Notes under the pieces: model-generated
What the model was told of the DNA's origin: nothing
Seen by the model: the letters and a program-made list of their open reading frames with translations, nothing else
Database searches by the model: none
Origin: Lunularia cruciata
Lineage: Eukaryota > Streptophyta > Marchantiopsida > Lunulariales > Lunulariaceae
Length of the DNA stretch: 64,000 nt
Direction of reading: 5' to 3'
Assembly (NCBI GenBank): GCA_948567375.1
Contig: OX419755.1
Location: forward strand, 129,001 to 193,000
Made by a program: the position numbers and the translations under genes
Shown here: positions 10,327 through 23,034 of the stretch, piece after piece
How the letters are laid out: each line of letters opens with the position of its first letter
How positions within the stretch are numbered: position 1 is the stretch's first letter

Positions 10327-12292
10327 TGTGACAACCTAGCAAATATCACTTTTGCGGTAATTGGGTTAGTAAATTTTGGTCCCGCAGAGATATTGGTCAG
10401 AAATTTCCAAATATGAAGTCAAATAGTAACATGTAGTTCTTCTTGATTTCCTCTTTAATCTCTCAGGTAGCAACTACACACATAAGAGAGTAACAAGCTC
10501 ACAATCTTGACAACTTGTCACAAATACAAACACCCATAATCACAACATAGCAAATTCTGTCCAAACAAATCTTGATTGTGATGATTTAGATTCTCCCAAA
10601 AATGGCACTTCACTGTAAAATGACTTTGCTTCACAATTGTGTTCCACCCCTCCACTGAAGGCACAACTTCCTTGATCAAGATTGCTTCACATCAACTTTG
10701 TCTTTCACTCACAAATGCAAAATACTACCAGCACTACAATTCCTCTCGGATCTGTGAAGGCATTGCTCCGATTGCACTTCACTCAAGATCAAACACACAG
10801 AATGAAGATCAAGGCTACGGAATCCAACATCCAACATCCAACAAGCACACTAACTTGCACTTTGGAATTCTCCTCACACTCACAAACACACACAAAGTTG
10901 ACACTTGAATCAAGCTCAAGCGTCGAGCACTGAAAACATCACTTCACTTTATCTATCTTCAAAAATATGAATATTGAACAATAGTTCATTGCAAATGCCA
11001 CTCTTAAATAGTGAAGCAAACGATAGTTACTAACAACTATACCGTTTCCTAACAACTCTACAAACCTGTAGATCCAAAATGACAATGCACCTCTTCATAT
11101 CTGCCTCTTCCTATCTCAAAACTATTACTACTCCAAGCCGATGTCAATCTCTTCATCGGCTTTCAAACCTGATGATCTTCCTACTACTTCTCCTTCTTCG
11201 GGTATATTTGATTCTACCAAATCCTTCACTATTTCTACTTCTTCTACACTAGGAACTACAATCAAGATCATGAGTAATCCATCTACTTCCTTATCTCTTG
11301 ACCCACTTTTCTCTAATGTCTCAAATAACAAGTCCGAAGACACCTGAATTCCTACTTCTACAACATTGGGTCTAACTACTATCAATTCCTTTGCTAATTC
11401 TACTATATCCTCATCAAGAATTGTAATTGAAAGCATGGGTACACTATCTACACCTTCAATTTTTAATCCACTTTCCCCTAATCTCTCATGTAACGGACCC
11501 AAAGATACACTTATTGCCTGATCCTACACTTTAGGTTTATTCACTATTGTTAATTCTTCTCTAATTCTATCCTATTTTCAATCAGAACTGAATTTGAAGT
11601 CATGGGTATCCTAACTATCTATTTTTTCTCTATCCTAACTCTCTTTAATGCCTCTGGCAAAATTCCCAAAGTCACTTTCACTACACTCCAAGGTCCGACT
11701 ATCTCAGATCTAGTCATCTTTGTCTTGAGGCGAAGAAGCTTCTAACCTGAAGTTGTGTAAACCTGAAGTCCAAAGTCCAAAGTCTCAAGTATGAAGTCTA
11801 AAGTATGAAGTCTAAAGTCTGAAGTCACATTGACCCGAAGACACCAATCCAAAGACATTAAACTACTTTGTACATCTACTCCCAAAACTTCAAACGCTTG
11901 TAACTTGTTATATAAACCTCCAAACTCTATGATTTTGTTATTAATGGAAAGCCCTGAACGAGACGCTTTCAACTAGACATAACACACTTGATTTGGACTT
12001 GTGGTCATTAAGATATGGCCTCCGTAGTATTCTTGACTTATAACCTTCATTTCAATGTAGAGAAACCTTCCTTCAGCGTCTAACCTCCTTCTTCCTCTTC
12101 CTCTGACATGAATTCAACTTCTTCAGGTTTTGATCCAATCCAAGCCCTTCTTCCTCTAACACAAAGTCTACTTCCTCGGGCTTGATCAAAACACAAGTTT
12201 CCACTCATTTTTTCTCCATTTGGTTTCAATTTGGTTTCAGCAAGGCACTTCTTCTTCTAAACTTGTCCAAAATGAAAAATGTGGGTATCACA
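10327..12292 (-). mobile_element. Family B copy B1, shortened, solo LTR with 5-bp target duplication
   Basis: Starts TGTGACAACC and ends GGGTATCACA on the plus strand. It is flanked on both sides by ATGGA (10322-10326 and 12293-12297), and removal restores the A1 LTR. Length is 1,966 bp against about 3.8 kb for the other copies. It keeps both ends, the TATA-like box region (minus strand, about 11001-11010) and the C-terminal part of the family frame (11128-11502, with VSSDLLFETLEKSGSRDKE). A broken fossil. Confidence 0.9.
11753..11826. repeat. Short tandem repeat 'tgaagtctaaagt'
   Basis: Five to six imperfect copies of a 7-14 base word (gaagtccaaagtc, gaagtctaaagta) in a row inside B1. Probably replication slippage. 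Confidence 0.7.
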
Positions 12293-12603
12293 ATGGACTA
12301 TCCTTGGACTACAACAAATTTCTACACCAACAAGGCATGTGAGCCCAAGAGTTCTCAACTCTTTCCTCAAACTCAAATATCTAAGAATAATATCAAGTTA
12401 ATACACTAGAAGACAAAATAGTGGTACTCACTCTTTTCCTTCCTCTAGGATACAGTCACCTTTATCTTAGCTAGGACTAACTCTAGTTAATCATGACTAA
12501 TGTAAAAGCTTAGCTAAACTCTATATAAATAACATTTCTCCACCACTTGCAATACCAAACTTAATATCCTTATAGAGTATACATGTACCAATGGGTGTTC
12601 AAC

Positions 12604-13760
12604 GGCTGATTGGTATGCTATGCATAGATTGGAGGAGATATTTGATGCAATTGAACATGCAAAGGTTTACAATATTTTGGTTCTTCAAGAAAGATATCAT
12701 CAATTGCCAATCAAGGAGGAAGACAAGTCCAATATAACATTTGAAGCTATTAATCCGCACAAGAAGGATGTATTGTATCAATAGTGGTTCTTAACATTCA
12801 AGTTAAAGAATGCTCTTGCCAATTTCCAAAGAATCATGGATAGGATCCTAGAAGGATTTGATTTTATTGGTGCTATATGGATGATATTTTGGTCTATGGT
12901 ACTACTATGGAGAAGCATGAGTGACATTTTTTGGAGGTGTTTGAAAGATTGAGATCTCACAAACTCAAATCATATCATAAGAAGAGCAAATACTTCCAAG
13001 ATCAAGTTAATTATTTGGATCACACTATCTACTCTAGTGGACTTGATGTTTAGCATTCTAAGGAGGAAGCTCTTGCATGTATTCCTTGGCCTAAAAATGT
13101 GAGTAGAGTGTAAGCATTCCTTGGGTGGTAAATTTCTATCACCGATATGTTAGAGGATTTAGTGTTATTCCCAAGGCCTTGACAAAGCTGACCAAACTTA
13201 GATAATAGTGGTGTTGGGAAGATGAGCAAGAGAGATTTTATAGAGCTTAAGGAGAGAATGACATTTGCCTCTATTTTTAGGAGACCAATCAAAGGATAAC
13301 AATTCCAAGTTCATATTGATTGGAGTACATTTGAGCTTGGAGCAATTCTCAATAGGATGATAGAGAGGAGTTTCTGGTGGCCTATGCTAATCACTCCAAC
13401 AATTGAATAGAGGCAAGTATAGTTCATATGAAAGAGAGTGCTTGGTAATAGTACATTCTTTATATCACCTATTTGGTAAATCCTTCACTTTCATCACTAA
13501 TTATCAGTAACTAAAGTGGTTGATGGAGTCCAACAAGCTTTCATGGAATCTTGCATGATGGGCTTTGATTTTACAAGAGTATGATCTCAAAATTATTCAT
13601 AGACTTGGAGTAGTGAACCGTGATGCAAATGCATTGGAATGGAACCCATGTACCAATTACCAAGATCAAAGAGGAGCATGTTGGCACGGTAAGACAGATG
13701 AGGAGATAATGTTAGCTAGCATGCATCTGCCTTTTTTATCTCCATTGAGGCTCTAGTGAT
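12604..13760 (+). pseudogene. D reverse transcriptase and RNase H fossil
   Basis: Translation in pieces gives MHRLEEIFDAIEHAKVYN and YHQLPIKEEDKSNITFEAIN, ANFQRIMDRILEGF, the YMDD-box region near 12870-12900, HKLKSYHKKSKYFQDQVNYL, then RNase H with WALILQEYDLKIIHRLGVV and NRDANALEWNP (13560-13650). The order is normal for Ty3 pol. Broken throughout. Confidence 0.8.
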
Positions 13761-14089
13761 ATCTCTCTTAGTATAAACAAGAGGAATTATTGCGGTCTAA
13801 GATCCAAAGAATTGAGATATTGGTAAAGGTAAGCAAGAGATTCATGATGATATCTTTGTGATGGACTCTTTGCACTAGTGTTGTGGGTGGCATAGTTGGT
13901 GCCAAAGAGAGAGATTGTGTCCTTTAGCAAGCCATTGACTTTAGGAATTGCAAATATCTCTTTCACGTATGGGAGGATAGGATGGTTCAAGTAGTACCCC
14001 TTCCATTTCAAAGACCATAGTTAGCAACTTGAGGAGCTAGGACATTTTGAAATAAATTAGAGATATAGCTTACTTTGGATTCATTATTA

Positions 14090-14850
14090 GTGGTGCAATG
14101 CAATGTATATCAATCTATTGCCAAATGTGTGATTTGTGACTAATTTAGAGCATTATTTAATGCTCCTATGCCACAATTACACCAATAATCTATCATGGGT
14201 TATGTCACCATTGGAGTTTGGATTTTTTTGGACCTTTATCATTTATTGTGAGATATCATTGGTATTTTTTGGTTATGGTGGAGCACTCTTCCAAGTGGAT
14301 TGAATTGGTGGCACTCCCTAACAAGTCCAATGAAGGGACAATCTACTCATTCTTGGATCAAATTCTTAGTCATTCTGGTGCATCAATCGAGGTCTTGACT
14401 AATCAAGGTACATAGTTCTTGGGAGAGCTTTAGGTCTTGTGTGACAAGGCTTTGATTGATCACCAAACAACCTCTTGAGATTACCTTGAAAAAAATACTT
14501 TAGCAAAGAGAGCGGTTTAGACAATGAAGAGAGGATTGCATAAGTATGGTTTGCAGAGAGGCCACTTGGGAGATTAGGATCTCTAATTAACCTAGGCTAG
14601 TGGTCCACCTAGCAAGTCTCTTTAGCATCCTTCTCTCTTTATATTTTACTCTATGGATACGATCCAGATTTACCTACAACCATTTGTTATGATATTACTC
14701 TAGTTTTGGAATTGGATGATTTAGATATATTGGTGAGTGCATATTTCAATGGATAGAGACTATTTGCAGAGTGATGCAAATGGCATTTGAGAATTTAGCA
14801 ATTGCTTAACATAGGGATAACTTACACTATGCTATTAGTTAAAGAAGAGG
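14090..14850 (+). pseudogene. D integrase fossil
   Basis: An HHCC-type zinc segment is hinted at near 14100-14170 (IAKCVICD-like). The catalytic core is clear at 14218-14415: DFFGPLSF, VMVEHSSKWIELVALPNKS and the second catalytic Asp region VLTNQGT. Remnants of the core continue to about 14550. It would insert element DNA into the genome. Broken. Confidence 0.8.
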
Positions 14851-15054
14851 TTATAAAATTTTGATTTGTCAATTTCATCCATGTGGTTTTATATATATAT
14901 TTATTTATATTTATATTTATCTACAACAACCTAGACCAATAAAACTTGATGTGACTATAAGGCACATTATCTTGAGAATGCATAAGGTTTTGCCCCCTAG
15001 AGTCCTCACATTGGAAATACATAATAATGTTATTTGGAAGTATCATGTGACAAT

Positions 15055-15215
15055 TGTGCATGATGCCACCTCTAAATATTGATGGCACTATGGATCCAAG
15101 CATGGTAGTTATATGTGTAGACTTTTGGTGTATGTTTTATGGCTCTTCTTGTGGAGCTACTACTATATTGGTGTGTGATAGTATCACTCCTTATGTGATA
15201 TGGATTGTAGACAAG
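15055..15215 (+). pseudogene. Possible PHD-finger-like tail after D integrase
   Basis: Translation gives PPLNIDGTMDPSMVVICV, then CMFYGSSCGATTILVCDS. The C-x-(x)-G...ATT-x-L-x-CD spacing resembles a PHD zinc finger found after integrase in some Ty3 elements of charophyte and early land-plant type (recalled, not searched). The second half of the finger is not visible, so the assignment is tentative. Confidence 0.35.
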
Positions 15216-15420
15216 TGAATAACGATGGCTCTCAATAGCTTCTTGATCTTTGCTCACCATAGGGCATATCACATGCCTAGAGTAAATGACTATCTAGTGT
15301 TAGAGGGACCTAACCACCAATTAGGGGGTGATTGTGATACTTTAGAGTTTCTATGTGGCTTCCATTTGAATTGTGCTTCTATCCTCTATGATATTGATAG
15401 TGATGCATCACACGCATGAT

Positions 15421-16413
15421 AGTTGTAATAACATTTGCAATGCCAAAGTTAATTTTCCTAGATGTTGGAGTGTTAGTATTGGCAATCATAGTTATACAAG
15501 TGGTTGCTCAAAGACTACTTACTGGCAGCCAGATTTCATGTAAGGGCTACTAATCACACCATTGAAGCTACCATTTGCACCATCAATTAGACCAATAGAT
15601 TGGCCATTAGAAGTGCTATTAGAATTGAAGTTCCAACTTGAGTTTGAGGTGTATACCTTTGAAGTGTAATTCCAAAGAGTTCACTAGCCTTCTTGCATGG
15701 CTGTCCAAGTGACCTCTCTTCTTTCTACCAGCAATGATCATTCCCAAGCGTCATACCATGTGACGGCCTTATTGGTCAAGTACACACACGCAAACACACA
15801 TGCAAAATGATCAATGATCTCTATTATGAATAATCAAAGGTATTGATTTGTTCTTGAAATCCAATTTTCCACTACTCTTATAGAACGTTGTTCCTTGGAA
15901 GGCTTGATGTTGCATGTCTTTTTCATTCATAGTAACAATGTGGCTTGGTTGTTGATTGGAATCATTGTCACCGGCATGCATATCTCTCTAGGTACTTTGA
16001 TTGCTAGTGCTGGTTGTTGAGATGGCTCCCCTTCTTGCATTACTTGACCCTTCTTGACAACATGTACTTGATTTTACAATTCCTCCATTGTCATCTTGAT
16101 TTCTTGAAACTTGTTCAACATCCACTGCATTCCTTGCATCAACTTCTATAATTGCAGATCCATGATTCCTACACACAATCGATGTTCACTTGCTACTTCC
16201 TATTTCAATAGAAGGTTAGAATGATCACTTGAGAGGGTGCACAAACTATGAGGACTATCATTGGGACCTCAAAGGCCATCACTTGTTGATAATATTCCTT
16301 GCCATTCAACATCAACCCATGGAGATGTGGCTATTCTCAATTAGGAGGAATCATTACCTCCTAATTCTTTGAGCAAAGTTTTTCCAAACCAAGGAAATTA
16401 ATATCTCCCATGT
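15421..16413. other. No recognisable gene
   Basis: About 1 kb between D and B2. It may be the decayed tail of D; the plus-strand translation near 15590-15660 (RPIDWPLEVLLELKFQLE) looks protein-like but was not identified. Confidence 0.4.
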
Positions 16414-19400
16414 TGTGACAACCTGTCAAATATCATGTTTGTGGTAATCAGGTAAGTAAAGTTTGTTCCCGCAAAGATATAATCAAAATTGGTCAAATAC
16501 AAAGTCAAAAAATAACAAATAGTTCTTCTTGAGTTCCTCTTTAATCTCTCAAGTAGAAACCACACCCAGAAGAAAGTAACAAGCATTGACTTGCAGTCTT
16601 GTCACAACAATTTGTCACCCATAATCACAACTCCATCAAATCTTTCCAAACAATTTTGATTGTGATGATTCAAGCTCTCCCAAAAATGGCACTTCACTAC
16701 AAAATGACTTCAGCTTAGTATTGAGTTCCACCTTCCATTGAAGGCACAACTTCCTTGATCAAAATTGCTTCACATCAACACTGTATTGCACTCACAAATG
16801 CAAAATACTACCAACACTACAATTCCTCTCAGATCTATCAAGGCATTGCTCCAACTGCACTTCACTTAGGATCAAACACATAGAATGAAGATCAAGGCTA
16901 CAAAATCCAACATCCAACAAGCACATTGACTTGCACTTTAGAATTCTCCAAACACTCACAAACACAAACACAAAATTGATACCTAGAATCAAGCTCAAAT
17001 GATGAGCACCGCCTCACAACACTTTGTTTTATCTATTCTCAAAAATTATGAGCACTGAACAACATATGATTGTGAATGTGACCTTTAAATAGGCAAAGCA
17101 CTTGATAGTTACTAACAACTATACCGTTCTATAACAACTTTTTCTACCTACAGATCCAAAATGACAATGCACCGCTTCATATCTGCCTCTTCAAATCTCA
17201 AAATTATTACTACTCCAATCTAATGTCTACTTCTTCCTTGGCTTCCAAACACAATCCTGAAGTAACCTCAAATACTTCTTTATCCTTGGGTTTCACAACT
17301 ACTAATTCTTCTACCAATTCTACTATTTCTTCTTCCTAATCTACAATTCTTGTCATAGGTAACCTTTCTAGTTCTCTATCTCTTGACCCACTCTTCTCTA
17401 ATATCTCCAATGATAACTCCAAAGATATCTGTACTCCTATGTCATCTACTTTGGGCTTTGATCTTACATCCTTCCAAAGTTTATCTATCTCCAACTTTAC
17501 TAAATCTAATCTGATCGTGATATTGTCTTCTACTTCCAATATCTTCCTATCTACACGAGTTCTTAGACTAAACAGCAAAGCATTCAAACCTTTATCCTTT
17601 GCATTTCTCCTCCTCATCTCCTACACCAACAACTTCAACTTGTGCAACCTCGTTTCTTCAATTCTTACACTGGCTTATGTACTCAGCATTGCATTCATCT
17701 TCGTGACAATCTACTTCAATGGCTCAAGTCTCATCCTCCACTCACATTCTCTATCCGCCAACCAATCTTCTCTATACATTGCCAATTTAGCCTCAAATTC
17801 GGCTTTCATAATCTCCTTTTCCTTCTCCTTTTGAACAATCTTCTCCTTCAGATTACGAAGTAACTCCCATAATCTTTCTTCTTCTCTATATCTCACTATC
17901 AACTCCCTTTGCCAAAGTTGCTTCTTCTCTTCTACACTCTCCATCACTCTATCAAGCTCCTGCTCCTTCTCTACTACTCTCACCATAGCATGGATAATTT
18001 CTAATCGTGAATTAGCAAACTGTTGTTTCAAGATTTCATACTCCGCTATTTGTCTTTCCCTTGCTATGACATTTTGCTCTATTACTCACTCTCTACTTCC
18101 TACCTCCTTCTTTAAATTCTCAATCACTTGATTCTATACTAATGCATCTACTTGTAGTACTTCCTTCTCCTCCTCACATTGGATTATACTCTTCTTCAAC
18201 TCCGAGTTCTCTTCCTCTAATCTTGCTAACACTAGCAACACAGTCTTCACTTCTAGACACTTTGACTGCATCTCTTCCTTCTTCTGCTCCAACTTTAATA
18301 ACAATGGGCATACAACCTCCCATAGATACTCTATTCCTTCATTTTAATTTACCTCGACTTGCGGGCTTTTCTCCTCCTTTGCTTCTCTTCACTTGAAACT
18401 TGACTTCTCAGCCGCAATCGCCTTATTGGAATGGATTCTTTGCTCCTCAAACTTCCACTCTCCTCTTACATTCTCTAACTCAATCCCGCTTCATACTTTG
18501 CTTTCCTTTTGGAATGGACTCCTCTTTGAATGGTCACCCTCTTCTCCTCCTTCTTTGTGACTTTGTCTTCAGATCTTGGGTTATATTCTTCCTCCATTTC
18601 AAGCTTTCCTTCTTCCTCCTTGGGTACCAATTGCATCTCTACTCTATCATCACTCTTGCTGCTTGCTTCACCACTCTGCAGCATGAGTTCAGGTTCTTCC
18701 TCCCTCTCCAAGTCTTCTAACTTGTACTCGGCTTTGCCTTCTAATTCTTCACCCAACAATGCAATTACCACCAAGTCTTTCCTCAAGTTCATCTTCTTGG
18801 TCTTCCGAGGTCTCATTGCCGCTACTTCTTCTTCTTCTAGTCAACTCCTCTTCTTTGACTTTGGAGTGTTCACTTTCAACTGCATGCTCTACCCCATCTA
18901 TGCATATTTCTTGTCATTGCTCCTTATCTGCAAGATGTATTGCTACTCCTCTGCATCAACATCTCTTTTGAAATCAGGGTGGAAGTGCAACACCATCTTG
19001 TGTCTTTCCGCCATGTTCAGCAAATTGAGTCCCAAGTAGAAGTGGGCTGCAAATGGCACAATGTAGTGTGGAGGCAACTTGTCCTGCAAGTCCACACCAT
19101 TTGTCTTGTATGCTGATGAAAACACATCACGCAATTGATTGGTTCCCCTACAAACATCTTATGGAAGAACACCGCTTGATGTTTCATTACATAAGTAGTT
19201 CACTCTGGCTTCAAGATAGCCATCATTGCACTTACAATGCCTCTCCCTACAGGGTCCTTATAGCTCTCAACTTTGAAGCCATATTTGTGCACTTTGAAGA
19301 GAAGGCATCTCTCACTTCTTAGGTTTCTTCAGCTACCTCTTCTTTCCTCAAGAATGTAGCTCCTTACTCTTCACCCGCCTCTCTTCCAAGTACTAACCTC

Positions 19401-20221
19401 CAATCCAACTTTGTCTAGCGAGCCGGATTTCCTCTCTTATCTTCTCCCTTGGGCCCATCAAGACATTTACTCTTGATGATCATAGTCATGAAACTTGGAA
19501 AGCTAATGTTCAAGTTCCATGCCAATAATGTGATCTGAAGCATGCTCAAGATTTTGATTTTGGCAATCACATCTAATCTCTGAATTGCATGATTTCTCAC
19601 TTCAAATTCCAAGTTCTTCTTCCCACCTCCCATCTTACTCTCCTCTTCTCTGGGTTGGTGGCTACTCTTCCAACTGATTCCTGGACTATCTCTCCTAACT
19701 TCCTCTCGACACACCAATGCATCTCTTACTACACTTCCTTTCCCACAATCTTCCTTAGGACAACTCCTTAATGGAAATGGAAAATTAGGGTTTAGGGTTT
19801 AGGGTCTCATCTCTTTGTCATCTATCTTGAGTCTTATAGTGGTGTGCCTTCTATGTCTTTCTTCACTTTGATTTTGTACCAAGAAATTACACTTCCTTCA
19901 TGCTCATGTCATTGTCAATTTTCCCCTGCTCATAGGCCAGCTGTTTTTGTATGCGGTACCTTCTTGAATGTCCACCCCCAAAGGAAAGTTGTTACACTAT
20001 CCTTGCCTTGGGTTGAGCACCCCCGAGCCAAAGTCTCCTTACTTTGGATTGAATGCTGATAGGGCAATCCGAGTACTTCATCTTTTGACACAAATTCATT
20101 TTACTTGGGTTACAACCCAAAGACACCATTCTTCACCTTTTGATGTCATATAGGCGCAATATGACTTCTTTTGTACACTTCTTCTTCAAAAATAAGAAAA
20201 AAAAAATTTGAGGGTACCACA
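16414..20221 (-). mobile_element. Family B copy B2, solo giant LTR (3,808 bp)
   Basis: Starts TGTGACAACC and ends GGGTACCACA on the plus strand. Flanks are CATGT (16409-16413) and TATGT (20222-20226), a 5-bp duplication with one mismatch. Coding orientation is minus. Contents in coding direction: U3 start, fossil frame (about 19760 to 17220), TATA-like box (minus strand, about 17081-17092), then R-U5-like sequence to the end. Full length for the family, but its frame is broken many times. Confidence 0.88.
17220..19760 (-). pseudogene. Family B U3-encoded coiled-coil protein fossil (in B2)
   Basis: Unrecognised protein. N-terminal part (19717-18943): QRLDVIAKIKIL, LAWNLNISFPSFM and LPPHYIVPFAAHFYLGLNL, a globular, aromatic-rich domain shared by all longer B copies. 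Middle (18816-17700): Glu/Lys/Arg-rich with heptad-like spacing (EKEQELDRVMESVEEKKQLW), predicted coiled coil. C-terminal part (17617-17336): RKILEVEDNITIRLDLVK and LEILEKSGSRDRELERLP, conserved in every copy. No RT, protease or integrase motif, no signal peptide or membrane segment seen. Several breaks. Function unknown. Confidence 0.65.
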
Positions 20222-20226
20222 TATGT

Positions 20227-23034
20227 CCACAAACAAGGCTCTCAATTTAGAGAAAGCATTTCCTCCCATGTTTACAAGCACTCTTCCAAATCTTCAGATT
20301 CAAGTGTTGTGTTTTTTCAAGGCAAGAAATTTTACCTAGAGAAACCCATCTATCCACCTCAGCACCACACCCTTTGGTTGTGCAAGCTTCCTCTACAACA
20401 ATACCTATCCTAGCTCTTGCTACTCTTATAGCTACCACTACAATGGCATCAGCTTTAGGAAGAGGAAAAAATTATGTATCTTCTAGAACAATAGTATTCA
20501 TAGCGCAAGACAACTTTGAATCATTCTTTTGCATGTTTGAGAAAATCTATATGGCACAAAATATCATGGATGATATTACCATGGTATGACAAATTGGCCA
20601 AGGTGTCATTGGCATTATGAAACACTAGTTTATTGGCTTAGCCTCTACCATGAGAACAAGTTATGCATTAATACGAGCTAAAAGGTGACAAGAATACACT
20701 TTGCCAATGTAGTTAGAACAACTCAAGGACAAGATAAATAGGCTCTACAAAGGACACAATGAAACAATCACATCAACTCTTAATAGGTTTAAGGATGTGC
20801 TATTTGAGAATGCTAAAAAATTCCTCATCTACAATAAAAATACTACTCTAGTTCAAGCATTCAAGGAAGCACAATGTTGGGCTCAAGCTAACAAGCAGGA
20901 CATGGCCTTACCAAACCCATGCCCTATAATACCAAGATTCAAAGTGAATGTAATCCACAACTCCTATGATGCTACTCAAGGATTCTAGCAACCAAGTTAA
21001 TTTATGGAGGAACTCTCACAATTGCACCGGCTCAACAGGTAGTAACACAACCAACACATGTGTATGATCATGTGTGCATATCAATTCTTATAGTTACTCT
21101 TCCAACTCCTTGACAACTCCTTGAGCTACCAATGTTCTTGTAGCAAATACATCTTGGTGAAGTTGGAATGTCTCATGAAACTTCACTTAGCACAATAGCC
21201 TCAAGAGAAGAATCTAGTGAACATTGTTACCATGAGAGAGATTTCTTGTACACTTTATCTAGAATGAGGGCAAACAAATGCTCAGCATGCCACCCTAGAC
21301 ATTCCTAATTACTATGTCTATTGTGGGAAGTACATACATATCATGGCAAATTGCAGAACACTTAAGAGATGCCAAGAGCCCTGAGAAGAAAGAGCACATG
21401 TTGTAGATTCTATTCCATAGCATACCAACTTCAACTAGCACTTACAAGATCTACTCTTTTGAGGGGAAAGAGGAAATGGACAAGATAGATGACCTCCTAG
21501 ACCCAATAAATGCTATCACATTTGCAAGGAGAATCACTATGCAATCAAAGTCCCAACAAGCCTGCCCATTGCTCATTCTACTTTGGAGCCCATACCATGG
21601 CATAATGCCCAAACTTGCAGAATTTATTACTCAAGCTAGAGGAGTGCCCATGTAAAATCAACCACAAAATAATGATGGTCATAACAAAAATGTGCATTTC
21701 ATTGTAATTGAGGAAAGTTCTCCCAAAAGCAATACAATGTCAACCAATGAAGGTGCTATTATAGAGGCAAATGTGTTCTGACAACCCGCGCCCATACTTA
21801 TGTTGTACATGATCTGGAAAAAAACTCTACTTTTAAGAGCTACTCCTTTGGGAGCTTGGATGATGAAGCTATGCGGATGAAACCTGTTAGCATGCTCTGG
21901 AAATGTATAGGGTTGCAATCCCTATGTTTTACAATTTGGAAAAATAGCCACCAACTTTGGTGGTACATTGCTATGAAATTATTGCTGATCTGGCCAACAT
22001 AAGAACTAATATCACTATCAACAAATTTCCTACATAAATCAAAGGAAGCTCATAATTTCCAACACAAAGAACAACCCATAGTGTGCTTCAAGGATATGCT
22101 AATTGAGACTGTTCACTTGTAGTGATGTGATCACATAGACATACCATTGACTCCAACTATTGGAATCTTGCAAAGCATTGTGGTTGACACAATTCTAATG
22201 GATCATCATGTGTTTTACACTCAGTCCATGACCCAAATATTCCCATAAGAATCCAAGGGACTGTCATCCCAAATTATTGCATCAACTTTGGATCCTTAGT
22301 GAATATAATGACTAAGGGTGTTATGGAAATATTGGGATTGAAAGGAATGGCAAAGACTTCCACCCTCCTCTAAATGGGCAATGAGAGAAGACATTGCACT
22401 CTCAAAGCATTGTCCAAGGTCTTGACACTCATGGTGAGCAGACCTTTTTGGTCAACTACTTTGATAATGGATACTCCAACTTAGCACAATTTCCACTTTT
22501 ATTGGGAGTTCCATGACTACAAGAGGCTTATGTGGTCTTATCTTGGTGCAATAGTAAGTTAACATTCAAGAGAAATAAAATCACATTGTGTTTCCAATGT
22601 ACCTAATAGAATCTATATCAAGCTTGGATCACAAAGGAGAACCAAGTTTTAGCATTGATACCTAGAGCTCAACAATTTTGATAGTGATAAAGAAATCACA
22701 AATGCCATCACAAACTGTTTATTTATAACCAAGGAAGAGATGAGTAGACATGCTATATCTAATTAGCAAAAACCAACAAACTCACATGGCCTTAATCTCC
22801 CACTCTTCCATCCTAATCACAAATTATTCTTGGCATGAATGCTTCCATGAACCCAAAGGATACCTCCTTAGACTCAAAGGATGGTTCCCTTAATTCTGAT
22901 GGTGGATCTTTCTCCTTGTCTTACACACAAGGACATAACCGTGAAGCTAGGGCAAGCTCCTACTTTTTTATTGAAGATGATATTGATTGTCAAGACAAAA
23001 AGTTGGATGAGGAATTCATGGAATTAGAATGAAA
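20227..23034 (+). pseudogene. Ty3-type gag and protease fossil
   Basis: Plus-strand remains of a further gypsy element. The gag part reads QLEQLKDKINRLYKGHNE (about 20710-20770) and NTTLVQAFKEAQCWAQANKQ (20797-20988), then a zinc-knuckle relic YCGKYIHIMANC at about 21315-21355. Further on, 22600-22650 gives IYIKLGSQRRT, like the region after the protease in Ty3 elements, and 22835-23032 is an open acidic linker. RT would follow but B3 sequence starts at about 23035. Heavily broken and old. Confidence 0.55.

Larger units (their letters stand above)
5980..12603 (-). mobile_element. Ty3/gypsy family A, copy 1 (A1), 5' part, Tat/Athila-like
   Basis: Minus-strand fossil: RT end and core (5982-6696), protease and gag (7003-8700), leader, and 5' LTR (9985-10326 plus 12293-12603). 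It aligns with the more complete copy A2 at 47207-54706. Its 3' half (RNase H, integrase, 3' LTR) is missing at 5980, where the methyltransferase element begins, so it should continue beyond the left edge. The LTR is split by family B copy B1. The right border lies in the RT of the plus-strand element D. It is clearly broken, with more than ten breaks, and older than the elements inserted into it. Confidence 0.8.
9985..12603 (-). repeat. A1 5' LTR, split by B1
   Basis: Bases 9985-10326 and 12293-12603 align with the two halves of the A2 LTRs (for example the shared 'aagtcaaataaagtcaaaaa' word and 'aaatgggtgtt' near the end). The split lies at the word 'cacatggactatcc', where B1 sits with an ATGGA duplication on each side. 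Confidence 0.85.
12604..15420 (+). mobile_element. Ty3/gypsy element D, pol fossil
   Basis: Plus-strand decayed pol that begins in the middle of RT, exactly where the A1 LTR ends, so A1 probably inserted into D. Parts in order: RT, RNase H, integrase, and a C-terminal tail with a possible zinc-finger relic. The wording of RT and integrase (ANFQRIMDRILEGF, VMVEHSSKWIELVALPNKS) resembles the lineage of Ty3 elements in early-diverging plants to which the methyltransferase element also seems to belong; this is from memory. Many breaks; old. Confidence 0.75.

Noticed and set aside
14885-14925. AT-rich 'tatatatatttatttatattt' run as a microsatellite of interest or a promoter
   Set aside because: Ordinary low-complexity sequence inside decayed pol; nothing downstream supports a promoter.
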